Shown piece by piece: positions 37,688-47,980 of a DNA stretch of 64,000 nt; the first letter of the stretch is position 1, and each line of letters begins with the position of its first letter. Both the position numbers and the translations under genes were made by a program. The DNA is from Echinicola strongylocentroti (GTDB taxonomy: Bacteria; Bacteroidota; Bacteroidia; Cytophagales; Cyclobacteriaceae): NCBI RefSeq assembly GCF_003260975.1, contig NZ_CP030041.1:62001-126000 (forward strand), read 5' to 3'. Below the pieces are notes generated by a model. That model was not told the origin of the DNA and made no database searches. It saw only the letters and a program-made list of their open reading frames with translations.

Positions 37688-38302
37688 ATGATTAAACGAT
37701 TAATGATTTTTGTTATTGCCATTGCTTGTGGATGTTCTAGCTCCACATCAATAGTAAGTTCTTGGAAAAGTCCGGATGCTAATCCCCAGGATGTACAGCT
37801 ATCCAAGGTTATGATAGCAGTATTGGGCAACTCAGAAGCCAGCAGAAGGATCGCTGAGGATAAGGTATCGAGCCTCAATGCCAAGGTTCACCCCTCCTAC
37901 CAAGTTCTCATGAACGCATCGGCGGCTACAGACACCACCAGAAGTAGCAATATCCTAAGAGAACAGGGTTTTGATGGCATTATTGTCATGAAACTAGTGG
38001 ACAAGGATAAATCCACCGATTGGGTACCGGGTTCTTATAACAGTTATTGGTCCATGCACCCTTATTATTGGGGAGGCTTTGGATATGGTGGCTATTATGA
38101 TCCTGGCTATTATACCGAAGATATCACTTATGTCGTAGAGACTAGCCTCTATTCGCTCAAAGGCGATACCAGACTGCTTTGGTCAGGCATTTCCTCTACG
38201 GTGAACCCTTCATCTGTAGAAAAAACCGTACAGGATATCGCCATGAAATCCTACGACCAAATGAAAACGGATGGGTTATTGCCCGCAGAAAGTGGCAAAT
38301 AG
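37688..38302 (+). CDS. lipoprotein of unknown function, DUF4136-like context
   Basis: A 204-residue lipoprotein (lipobox ACGC, first Cys about 15). It starts SSSTSIVSSWKSPDA, then a Rossmann-like VMIAVLGNSEASRRIAEDKV, IIVMKLVDKDKS, a Tyr/Gly-rich loop (YYWGGFGYGGYYDPGYY) and strand-helix pairs resembling the lipoprotein three genes upstream. I do not recognise a named family. It lies 55 nt after the DUF4136 gene and ends the cluster with a terminator. Confidence 0.75.
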   Translation: MIKRLMIFVIAIACGCSSSTSIVSSWKSPDANPQDVQLSKVMIAVLGNSEASRRIAEDKVSSLNAKVHPSYQVLMNASAATDTTRSSNILREQGFDGIIVMKLVDKDKSTDWVPGSYNSYWSMHPYYWGGFGYGGYYDPGYYTEDITYVVETSLYSLKGDTRLLWSGISSTVNPSSVEKTVQDIAMKSYDQMKTDGLLPAESGK

Positions 38303-38329
38303 AAAATTACTGGTACTTTAAACGCAATC

Positions 38330-38363
38330 AAGGCTGTCCCAAATCAATTGGGGCAGCCTTTTT
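38330..38363 (+). terminator. terminator of the lipoprotein cluster
   Basis: Stem AAGGCTGTCCC / GGGGCAGCCTT with a 9-nt loop and TTTTTATT tail. Confidence 0.75.
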
Positions 38364-38376
38364 ATTATCCCGGATT

Positions 38377-38849
38377 CAATGCCGTTTAGTTAAGGGCATT
38401 TCCTTCTTTTCATATACCTAAAAGTCCTTTTTTTGATTGACTTTGGCTGGGGAAACCTGATCATCTTGGTGGATTTTATCCTTTTCCTTTTTTCCATTGA
38501 TGAAAAAAGAAAGAAAAAAATCTAGGCCGGTGGTATGCCCTTTAAAATGGGACATGGATTTACCCTGCGACCGAGATCCGTCACCCATTTTAATTTCCAC
38601 CCGATGGCTACGGCCTAAAAGAATGTTGGCTGCTAAAAAGGAGGAGTTTGCCTGCATGAGGGGAGGTTTTAATTTTAGGCCAATAGATGCACAGCGGCGG
38701 GGTTTTTTGGTTACTTTTTTGACCTGAAGCAAAAAAGTAACAAAGGTAAAGGGATGAAAAACACCTAGGAATTTAGCTAGAAAAATAACTGCCCAAGGAA
38801 AAAATATAGAACCCATATTTTCCAGATACACACTAACTAAACGGCATTG
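38377..38849. mobile_element. 473-bp MITE-like element with 10-bp target duplication
   Basis: It has perfect 16-bp terminal inverted repeats (CAATGCCGTTTAGTTA) and is flanked by the 10-bp direct repeat ATCCCGGATT (38367-38376 and 38850-38859). The target is the left end of family-A copy A4. Inside is a perfect 12-bp hairpin GTTACTTTTTTG / CAAAAAAGTAAC (38710-38741) and no credible gene. A 10-bp duplication suits mobilisation by an IS4-type transposase (inference). Confidence 0.75.
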
Positions 38850-38851
38850 AT

Positions 38852-39016
38852 CCCGGATTATGCGTTAGGAATCGTAGTGAGAGCTGAAATTGCAAGAAAA
38901 TCAGTTAGTTTGGAGGCATTAGCGTAGCACCGCTACGGTTATGCCGAAAACTAAAGTGAAACGGCTTATTTTGAAGCAGTTAAGGTCGCAACAGATAGGC
39001 TAATGCATATTCCGGG
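38852..39016 (+). mobile_element. palindromic MITE-like element, copy A4
   Basis: Nearly identical to A2 and A3, one base shorter. Its left end carries the 473-bp element. The outer flanks (ATTAT on the left of that insertion, TTTAA on the right) do not match, unlike the other copies, so this copy may be recombined. Confidence 0.75.
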
Positions 39017-39250
39017 TTTAATCAAATATGACGAAGCAACGCCTATGCGTCACTGCGAAGAGGAACGACGCGACAGTCCCATATTCCGGAAAGGAGATTA
39101 CTCATTATATCCTCCCCCCGTCCCCCTTTGTCCCCTGAGCGGAGCCGAAGGGAACGAAGGGGAACGGAGCCTACGGGAGCCGAAGGGATATCCCAAAATG
39201 CTATTGATCTCATGATCGAACTTAGGTGAGGAGAATCTTCCTATTCCCTC
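39017..39250. other. intergenic repeat debris
   Basis: Contains CGTCACTGCGAAGAGGAACGACG and a GC-rich stretch CCCCTGAGCGGAGCCGAAGGG with internal GGAGCCGAAGGG repeats, both of the type dispersed in Bacteroidota intergenic regions. Confidence 0.4.
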
Positions 39251-42200
39251 CTACTTCACCACCTTACTGATCGCAAACAAGCCACCCAGCCTCACCAAAA
39301 GGGTCATCGCCGCTCCTGCAGAAGCGACAATGGTATTGATTTCGTTGAGCACATGGATTCTACCAAAGGAAATAAACACTAGCAAGCTGATCACTACTAG
39401 GATCAACACCGCAAATGTGATGTTCCAAGTTCCTTTTTGCTTGGATTCAAGTTCCCGTGCCAGTGCCTCGTCACTGCTCACCTTGGACAGTACAAAGTTC
39501 CCAAAGCTCTCATTCATCAGTCTCAGGGAATGATCAAAAATCAAAATCCCCTTATGCAGCAGGTCAATGATGCCGTCCACATTATTGGTATTGACAAATT
39601 TATCCCTGGCGATGTCATAGACAATGTAGCGCTCCTCTTTTGAGAGGTTGTTCCAAATAGAAAAGTAGTACGTATAAGAGGTCTCCTGGACATGTAGGAT
39701 GACATCTTCCTCATTATCACATCCCTTATACAGTTTCCTGTTAAAGAATAGCTGATTGAGGTACTTACCATGTTCAAACTCCCCTTTCATCACGTCATAT
39801 TGAGCGGATTGTTGATCTCCACTTGACCAATCAATCTGGGTGGTGTCAAAAGGAACATTGATCCGATAGAAGCCTCCCAGGACATTCAGCCAATTCTTAT
39901 AGTCCATCTTAAGTGACATCATTTTTTCGTATGCCTCATCTGTCTTGGCACCGGGATCGGTAGCAAAGTGATTGATTTGATCCTCATAGTGCTCGTAAAT
40001 TTTTATGGGGCTTATATTACTTGAAATGACCACTCGGATAAGTGGATTGTGTACTATTTGCTGAAGGACATGGAGTTTGACTCGGTTAAGCTCCATATCA
40101 TCATACGAAAATTCGAAGTGCTCGATATAGATCAAAAGTGGAAGTTTAGGTAGGTTTTTATCCTTTTTAGACACTTCTTCTTCATTCAGCCCTTGGCCGC
40201 CAATAGAATTTCTGAGTACCATTTCCAAGGCTGTGTACGTAGATACAGGAGATTTGATAATTTGGTCCAATGCCACATCCAGCCCCAATTGATCATTCTT
40301 AAAGCGGTACATGGTGCCGGCAGGACTTTCGACTGCCTCATCATCGCCCTTTTGGTTTTTAAATCCTTGTGGCAAGTCTATCATGTCCATGGTGTAAAGG
40401 GTCGTTGGAAATTCACGCTTCAGCTGATGGTAAACTTTCCTTACACTGGAAGCATTTACTCCTACCAAAAAGCTATTGTTAAAACTGTCCTTGCCAACCC
40501 CCTTGTCATACTTTAATCGCCATTTATCGGCTTCTTTGTAGATGCTGACCAAGTCATGTTTACGGTTTTTAGTAGACTCGCTAAATTTGGGAATAAGATG
40601 ATCCACATATCCCTTAAACGCCAGTCCGCAGATTTTACGCGAAGTTCCCGATAGCAAAAAGAAGATCACTGCCATCAGCAGTGGAATAAGTACCAACACC
40701 AACATGGCCATATTATCTAAAAAGAATTCAGAAAATGCCTTAGGAGATCCCGCCACGATATACTTTTCGGAGGGACCATAGTAAGTAAAGGTGTCCGTTT
40801 TATACTTCCATCCTCGGTTCCTGTCGTCATTTGTCAAATACCCCTCTGAAGCCATTCCGTAAGGATTAAAAGGAATCCTTATGTCTCCATATACTCCTCC
40901 AATCAAAAAGTAAAACATAAAGTCCTGCGACAAACTATCTATACGCTGCTCATCTGCGGTATCATATGCCACTGTTTCGATGGCTATATCCTCAAAAGTC
41001 AAGTGGCGCAAATCGTCATTTTTCATGCTCGCTACAAAATCTTCCAAGTCTGGAACCCTACTCGATTTTTTAGGGGCTGATACATTATAATATTGCTTGG
41101 CTTTATTGGACGTCCAACTGGCATGTTGGGCGGTCAGGTCATGGTTATAATATTTATGAAGGATCTCCCTTTCCTTATTATAGCTGATCGAATAAAAAAT
41201 AAAACTGGGTATCACCGTAATCAAGCAAATCAGCGAAAAGGTAAATAACTTATACGCCTCCAGCATCGGGCGTTGCTGATACTTCTCTAATAGAAGTGCT
41301 CCTTGATCCAACACATTACTAATTGATATGGGCCTTGTACCGCTTTTCTGTGCCAGTGGTATCAGGCTCACCATTTTATAAATCCCCATCGCCAAAATCC
41401 CCAGTAATACCAAACTCCAAAAGGCTTTTAGGTCCTTTGCATACCCCATCAGGATAAATTTACCCATCATCAGCACACCCAAAATCACCCAAAAGCTAGT
41501 TTTTAAAAACCTGTTATGGCTTGCCTTACCAAAACGCGTATACATTTTTTTGCTGGGTGGCAATAAATTGGACAGGACGTAATAGTTAATACCGACCACA
41601 CAGACTCCAACCAATATCAAGTCATGTATGACAAAATCCTCAAAATCAGCATGTAATATACTTTCCGTTAAACAATATATTCCGGCCAGAGCATTCATCA
41701 TAAACAGACATAAATAGGCGCGATTATACTGATGATCATCAGAACTGTAAGGCCTTAGCCAATTAAAAGCAAAAACCTTCTGCTTCAGTTTACTCGGTTT
41801 GGTCGATAGCAAGGATAAAGATATGCCCTGTAGAAAAAGTAGCGCCAAAAAAGCCAATTGCATCTCTATGGTGAGCATAATGGTCATGGAATTGGCAGTA
41901 TTAATGTATTCCTTGTCCAGGAAAGTGGCCAAATAATAGCCATCAATACAGTCTACCTTTCTGAGATAGACGTAGTGGGGCTTGCCAAGATAGTCCACCG
42001 ACGCAAACTGGGGGCGATCGCTCGTGACAAAAGAAGTGAAATCCCCCCCGGTTTCTTCAAGAAAATTCTCATTGAGGTTCCGCTCTTTTTCAGAATGGAA
42101 AAGTGTTTTGCCGGATTTATCAATCAAGCAATACCCATAACCGCTCTTTACCAAGGGGTCAATTAAGCTGGCAGATGAAAAGCTGACCGCCAGTACCGGT

Positions 42201-43648
42201 AGTGGGTCGATTCCTGATGGAATACCAATCCCGATTTCATAATTACCATCACTGACCGACCGGATAGACTCCATAAAAAGTGGCTGCTGCCGCTTAAACA
42301 GCCTTGTTTCATTGTTGGCCACTTTCATGATGTACTTTCGGTGAGAAAGATCGGTGACCTTTTCAGGATTTCCTTCACTGGAAATATAAATACGTATTTT
42401 CCCATCTGGGCTACACCAAAAAATAGAATTGAAATAGTTGAAGTGATGCGTGCCATTCAAATTAAGGTCATCGTACTGTAGCCCTCCAAATGACCAGTAT
42501 TTACCATTTTCTGTATCACGATAGTCTGTGGTATCATCATCATCTTTGGTTGGAAATGAATCACGCCCATCGTTTTGGTATAAACTGTGGAAAAAAGCTG
42601 AATTTTCTGGTTGGTTAAAACCTTTGATCCAATTGAAAACATTTCCTGAAGTATCATCCCTGTTTTTCCATTCCAAGGTAGTGACTGAATCAATGTCATT
42701 CAGTAAGCCCATGATACTGGTGACCTCTGCTTCGAAGTTTTCATCTACCCGATCATTTAATGTCGCCAGGTTTTCCCTGGCCTCATTTTTATCATCCTTT
42801 AGCTGTGTGGTCAGGTACATAAACAGCAAAATAATGCCCATGGGAATCACTGTAACAGAGGCTCCGGTAAATAGCACGTCCTTCGTGTATAACCGCTCCA
42901 TATTACTCATGACAAAGAGCTTAAGAATAGGCAGCGCCAGCAAAATGATAATCGTAAGGATCACAGCTATGGATATCGTGTGCGCAGAGACTTCACGCTT
43001 TTTGTCCTCAAACTTATCCATATTCACCAATCCCGTAAGGTAAACAGCACCATCCTCTGATTTGCACAAGAGCGTATTATAGGCTTTATACTCGGCCAAT
43101 CCCAGATCCAGTTGGAAGATTTTTTTACTCTCAAAGACATTTATCACGCTGTCTCTCGTATAATAAAGCTCCCCAAAAGTCGGGTTATTCGTAAAGAGTG
43201 TATTGAGCTCCTTTTTGGAATCCACGATAGACACACAGTTGATGCTGATAAAATCAAACATGTCCTTTCGTACGATCAGCGGATTATTAAATAGCTCTTC
43301 ATAATTTTCTTTGGCTTTTATTATGGAGACTATACTGTCTTTTGTCGAATTTTCGCCGTTCCTTGTGGTATCTTCAGCGTCATCCATTAGTTTAAAGACC
43401 ACATGATCTTGATCAAATCGGTACTCATAATCCCCTGGATGCTGAATACTCAGATCGGTAGTGATTATTTTTTTTTGGCCTTCTATCAGGTTTTCGATAT
43501 TGGTCTTGACATTGCCCAGTACGCGCATATTATCTGCGTTCATGGTTTTCTCATTACCCGCTACGTGCACAAAAAAGTAGTAAACAAAGGCCAAGGAAAT
43601 AATGACCAAAGTAGAAAGCACAACAACGCCTTTTTTGGAAACCCGCAT
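39251..43648 (-). CDS. giant membrane protein: two sensor-like ectodomains and degenerate ATPase-like C-terminus
   Basis: A 1465-residue protein of no family I can name. One span (about 9-28) and an ectodomain (30-222); spans at 224-247 and 258-282; a second ectodomain (285-585) resembling a double-Cache sensor (IFWCSPDGKIRIYIS, YGYCLIDKSGKTLFHSE); then six spans (590-820), a short ectodomain, a span (980-1000) and a cytoplasmic region (1010-1400). That region resembles a STAND/AAA-type NTPase: a Walker-B-like LPLLIYIEHFEF (1169-1180), a sensor-1-like VVISSNIS (1206-1213) and a winged-helix-like end (1325-1390), but at the P-loop position it reads FLVGVNASSVRK, without the GK[ST]. Two final spans (1408-1428, 1438-1460). 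Probably a non-hydrolysing membrane sensor (inference). Confidence 0.72.
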   Translation of the reverse strand: MRVSKKGVVVLSTLVIISLAFVYYFFVHVAGNEKTMNADNMRVLGNVKTNIENLIEGQKKIITTDLSIQHPGDYEYRFDQDHVVFKLMDDAEDTTRNGENSTKDSIVSIIKAKENYEELFNNPLIVRKDMFDFISINCVSIVDSKKELNTLFTNNPTFGELYYTRDSVINVFESKKIFQLDLGLAEYKAYNTLLCKSEDGAVYLTGLVNMDKFEDKKREVSAHTISIAVILTIIILLALPILKLFVMSNMERLYTKDVLFTGASVTVIPMGIILLFMYLTTQLKDDKNEARENLATLNDRVDENFEAEVTSIMGLLNDIDSVTTLEWKNRDDTSGNVFNWIKGFNQPENSAFFHSLYQNDGRDSFPTKDDDDTTDYRDTENGKYWSFGGLQYDDLNLNGTHHFNYFNSIFWCSPDGKIRIYISSEGNPEKVTDLSHRKYIMKVANNETRLFKRQQPLFMESIRSVSDGNYEIGIGIPSGIDPLPVLAVSFSSASLIDPLVKSGYGYCLIDKSGKTLFHSEKERNLNENFLEETGGDFTSFVTSDRPQFASVDYLGKPHYVYLRKVDCIDGYYLATFLDKEYINTANSMTIMLTIEMQLAFLALLFLQGISLSLLSTKPSKLKQKVFAFNWLRPYSSDDHQYNRAYLCLFMMNALAGIYCLTESILHADFEDFVIHDLILVGVCVVGINYYVLSNLLPPSKKMYTRFGKASHNRFLKTSFWVILGVLMMGKFILMGYAKDLKAFWSLVLLGILAMGIYKMVSLIPLAQKSGTRPISISNVLDQGALLLEKYQQRPMLEAYKLFTFSLICLITVIPSFIFYSISYNKEREILHKYYNHDLTAQHASWTSNKAKQYYNVSAPKKSSRVPDLEDFVASMKNDDLRHLTFEDIAIETVAYDTADEQRIDSLSQDFMFYFLIGGVYGDIRIPFNPYGMASEGYLTNDDRNRGWKYKTDTFTYYGPSEKYIVAGSPKAFSEFFLDNMAMLVLVLIPLLMAVIFFLLSGTSRKICGLAFKGYVDHLIPKFSESTKNRKHDLVSIYKEADKWRLKYDKGVGKDSFNNSFLVGVNASSVRKVYHQLKREFPTTLYTMDMIDLPQGFKNQKGDDEAVESPAGTMYRFKNDQLGLDVALDQIIKSPVSTYTALEMVLRNSIGGQGLNEEEVSKKDKNLPKLPLLIYIEHFEFSYDDMELNRVKLHVLQQIVHNPLIRVVISSNISPIKIYEHYEDQINHFATDPGAKTDEAYEKMMSLKMDYKNWLNVLGGFYRINVPFDTTQIDWSSGDQQSAQYDVMKGEFEHGKYLNQLFFNRKLYKGCDNEEDVILHVQETSYTYYFSIWNNLSKEERYIVYDIARDKFVNTNNVDGIIDLLHKGILIFDHSLRLMNESFGNFVLSKVSSDEALARELESKQKGTWNITFAVLILVVISLLVFISFGRIHVLNEINTIVASAGAAMTLLVRLGGLFAISKVVK

Positions 43649-43942
43649 AACAAATTCAGTTGTAAATGATGAAGATGGCCAGCAAGGAGATTATGCTGGC
43701 GGTAGTGATAAAATATCAAGCAAAACAGCTTGGTGAAGGCCGCTTGGCTTACCGGAAGGAGCGTAGTTCGTGGTAGTAAAAATTACCAATAGTGACTTTA
43801 AAAACTATCGGTACTAAATGGTACTTATTTCAGATCTCAATCCCCTCCTATCAAGGGTAAAACGCATTATATAATCAATAACTTCACGCTCATTCTAGTG
43901 TACTGTTTTAAAGGTAGTACCTTTTTTAATAGAACTCAATAC
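43649..43942. other. intergenic region
   Basis: About 290 bp between two minus-strand genes. No TAnnTTTG box or terminator hairpin was recognised. Confidence 0.3.
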
Positions 43943-44449
43943 CTATTTTACGGTATTTTGAACCTTTTTTGAATGAGATTCAAGTTCTTCGACAAGGGGT
44001 TGATAGTCGAATTGTAGGTCTGGGTGAAGGGTCGAAATAAGTTTCTGGATTTTGGAAACCTGTAGTTCATACAGGTTAATGATCACTTGGTGGTTAAAAT
44101 CAAGGTACTTATATGAAACCAAGGCCTTGCAAAAATAAGCGACCAGCTCCAATTGAATGGTTTTGTCCTTGGTGAATTTCAGGTATTTGTTCAATTTACG
44201 CCTAATGGCCTGAGCTGATTTTTTGGCAAAATAGGCATGATCCATATTGGCAGATTCGAAGGATTCCGCTAATTCCTCCTCCACCATCTGTTGAAAAAAT
44301 TCAGGATTTTCCCTGCCATATAACTTAAAAAAAACAAACTGTTTATTGTCTTTTGTGAACTTGGCAGTCTCTAAAAGTAAATTGATCAACTCCTCTTCGT
44401 TGAGTTGATTAAGCTCTTTTTTGATATGGGAAAGGCTTGGTAATTTCAT
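43943..44449 (-). CDS. hypothetical helical protein
   Basis: A 168-residue cytoplasmic protein not assigned to a family. It is almost entirely predicted helix: SHIKKELNQLNEEELINLLLE, a basic segment KSAQAIRRKLNKYLKF and a C-terminal amphipathic end. No signal peptide or Cys pairs. It is on the same strand as, and upstream of, the giant membrane protein, but a 290-bp gap makes co-transcription uncertain. Normal base composition and good length support a real gene. Confidence 0.6.
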   Translation of the reverse strand: MKLPSLSHIKKELNQLNEEELINLLLETAKFTKDNKQFVFFKLYGRENPEFFQQMVEEELAESFESANMDHAYFAKKSAQAIRRKLNKYLKFTKDKTIQLELVAYFCKALVSYKYLDFNHQVIINLYELQVSKIQKLISTLHPDLQFDYQPLVEELESHSKKVQNTVK

Positions 44450-44666
44450 ATAGTAAAGTTAAGACAGACTGTGAAAGACAAACCAATAAAGCTGACTTTT
44501 TTCTAATTCCTACTTTTTTTCTCCCAATTCTACGGTACCAACTCCATGAAAAAACAATGGATCCGAAGTAAGTTATTAAAACAACACAAATTAAATAAAT
44601 CAGCGTAAATTGATGATGAAATGATTGTTTTTGACAACAAACTGTAATTTTAGATTATAAATTATA
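44450..44666. other. intergenic region upstream of the repeat array
   Basis: AT-rich, with no recognised feature. Confidence 0.25.
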
Positions 44667-45900
44667 GTTAACAACATAGGCACATAGGGCACAATAGGAA
44701 CCTGTTGTTCTCCTGTTGTTCCAGCAGCTGTGCTGCGGAACCACGAAAAGTGAGTTTTTAACTCACCTCCACTTTCAGAGCTGCTCTTGGGAAGATGGTT
44801 TGGGGTTAGCCAAATTTATTTGAACAACATAGACACATAGGGCACAGTAGGAATGACTTCCACGATTGGCTGTTTGTTGTAAAACTAAAAAAATCAGTGA
44901 CCATCTGCCTGATCAGCGTTATCAGCGTTCCATCAGTAGTCAAAAAAACTATGTTTTCTATCTGCCTATGTGGTTAAATACTATTCTTTAGAGCATGATG
45001 TAGTTGAACAACATAGACACATAGGGCACAGTAGAAAAGGCTGCCGCAATTGGCTGCTAGTTGTAAAACCTAAAAAAATCAATGACCATCTGCCTGATCA
45101 GCGTTATCGGCGTTCCATCATTAATCAAAAAACCTATGTTTTCTATCTGCCTATGTGGTTAAATACTATTCTTTAGAGCATGATGTTGTTGAACAACATA
45201 GGCACATAGGGCACAGTAGGAATGACTTCCACGATTGCCTTTTTGTTGTGAAACTAAAAAAATCAGTAATCATCTGCCTGATCAGCGTTATCGGCGTTCC
45301 ATCATTAGTCAAAAAACCTATGTTTTCTATCTGCCTATGTGGTTAAATACTATTCTTTAGAGCATGATGTAGTTGAACAACATAGACACATAGGGCACAG
45401 TAGAATTGACTTCCACAATTGCCTGTTTGTTGTGAAACTAAAAAAAATCAGCGTCCATCTGCCTGATCAGCGTTATCGGCGTTCCATCAGTAGTCAAAAA
45501 AACTATGTTTTCTATCTGCCTATGTGGTTAAATACTATTCTTTAGAGCATGATGTTGTTGAACAACATAGACACATAGGGCACAGTAGAAAAGGCTGCCG
45601 CAATTGCCTGCTAGTTGTAAAACCTAAAAAAATCAGTGACCATCTGCCTGATCAGCGTTATCAGCGTTCCATCATTAATCAAAAAACCTATGTTTTCTAT
45701 CTGCCTATGTGGTTAAATACTATTCTTTAGAGCATGATGTTGTTGAACAACATAGACACATAGGGCACAGTAGAATTGACTTCCACAATTGCCTATTTGT
45801 TGTGAAACTAAAAAAAAATCAGCGTCCATCTGCCTGATCAGCGTTATCGGCGTTCCATCAGTAGTCAAAAAACCTATGTTTTCTATCTGCCTATGTGGTT
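44667..45900 (+). repeat. family-B tandem array, six units plus a composite leader
   Basis: Six units start at about 44821, 45005, 45190, 45374, 45559 and 45744 (period 184-185 bp). Each begins TGAACAACATAGACACATAG, holds CTGATCAGCGTTATC, and ends CTATCTGCCTATGTGGTT; a 27-bp spacer TACTATTCTTTAGAGCATGATG joins units 1 to 6. The leader (44667-44820) matches that at 7934-8072. Small ORFs in it (HDVVEQHRHIGHSR) recur with the period and are not genes. Confidence 0.88.
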
Positions 45901-46008
45901 ATCAAATAAGTTAGTTGTTTTACGTTACTTTTTCTATGGTTTGGAATCAGGGAAAAATCATTATTTCACTTTGTTTTTGGTTTTACCGCAAATCACTAAC
46001 TTTCCTGT
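45901..46008. other. shared right flank of family-B clusters
   Basis: ATCAAATAAGTTAGTTGTTTTACGTTACTTTTTC resembles the flank after 8415 and the sequence after 63850, so the repeat's right boundary includes this tail. Confidence 0.5.
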
Positions 46009-46362
46009 ATGCAACACACTTGGAAATTCAATTTATCCTCAAAGAAAGACGAAGATGTAACGAAGTGGGTCAGTGAATGCCTCGTTGACCAGCAAAAGGA
46101 ACTGGAGATATTCCTTTCCTTTTACACCAAATCAGAGGGAGCAGTAGCAGAAAACACCACCATCGAAAAAGTCATTTTCCAAGACACCAATGTGGACGGA
46201 AAAATAACAGTGGCCTTTCACAAGGTATTTTACAATGCCTGTCTGAACATCCATGAAACCGATAAAGATCACATGCAATTGACCTTCAAAATAGATCAAG
46301 ACAATGAAACCTTACAAGTAAGCGGGCCTATCGTCGAAGAGCGTGGTATGGACGAGATATGA
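46009..46362 (+). CDS. hypothetical protein
   Basis: A 117-residue soluble protein of unknown family. The pattern alternates strands (KITVAFHKVFYNACLNIHE, MQLTFKIDQDNETLQVSG) after an N-terminal amphipathic helix (VTKWVSECLVDQQKELEIFLSFY). No signal peptide. It is monocistronic with its own terminator and lies just after the tandem array. Codon use and length make it likely real. Confidence 0.55.
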   Translation: MQHTWKFNLSSKKDEDVTKWVSECLVDQQKELEIFLSFYTKSEGAVAENTTIEKVIFQDTNVDGKITVAFHKVFYNACLNIHETDKDHMQLTFKIDQDNETLQVSGPIVEERGMDEI

Positions 46363-46403
46363 GTAATTGCCCTTTGGTAGGCTCACTTAGGTGAATAAAG
46401 AGA

Positions 46404-46437
46404 GGCATTCATCTTTTCCTTATGAATGCCCCTTTTC
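46404..46437 (+). terminator. rho-independent terminator
   Basis: Stem GGCATTCAT / ATGAATGCC with a 9-nt loop and CCTTTTC tail, 42 nt after the preceding hypothetical gene. Confidence 0.65.
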
Positions 46438-46488
46438 TAGCTACCAAGATAGCGACAAGAACTAAACCGGAAGCTTGGTTCTTTACTG

Positions 46489-47805
<1,317 letters not shown>

Positions 47806-47980
47806 TTATGGTTATTTTAGAAGATTAAACTCGTATAAATCATGTTCATCACGAACATATTCAAAAATAACAATAACCATCATATTTTAGAGGGTATTGC
47901 TAGGTATATATGCCCGGAAACAATACCGTTATAATAGAGCGTTTTTTGAGATAATTTACCATCACTATTCCACTTCACTT

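Noticed and set aside
38418..38831. 137-codon minus frame inside the 473-bp element
   Set aside because: Low-complexity translation of a MITE hairpin region, no domain resemblance; similar frames recur as false genes in Bacteroidota.
44970..45730. Four similar 63-68-residue frames (MVKYYSLEHDVVEQHRHIGHSR...) that recur every 185 bp
   Set aside because: They are translations of the tandem repeat unit, shift with unit differences and have no family match.
44667..45900. CRISPR-like periodic array
   Set aside because: Period 185 bp, nearly identical units including the spacers, no cas genes, and the same sequence occurs singly elsewhere.
45976..46004. Promoter TTTG-N17-TAACTTTC before the gene at 46009
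   Set aside because: The predicted start of transcription would lie at or beyond the ATG, and the -7 box has a mismatch.
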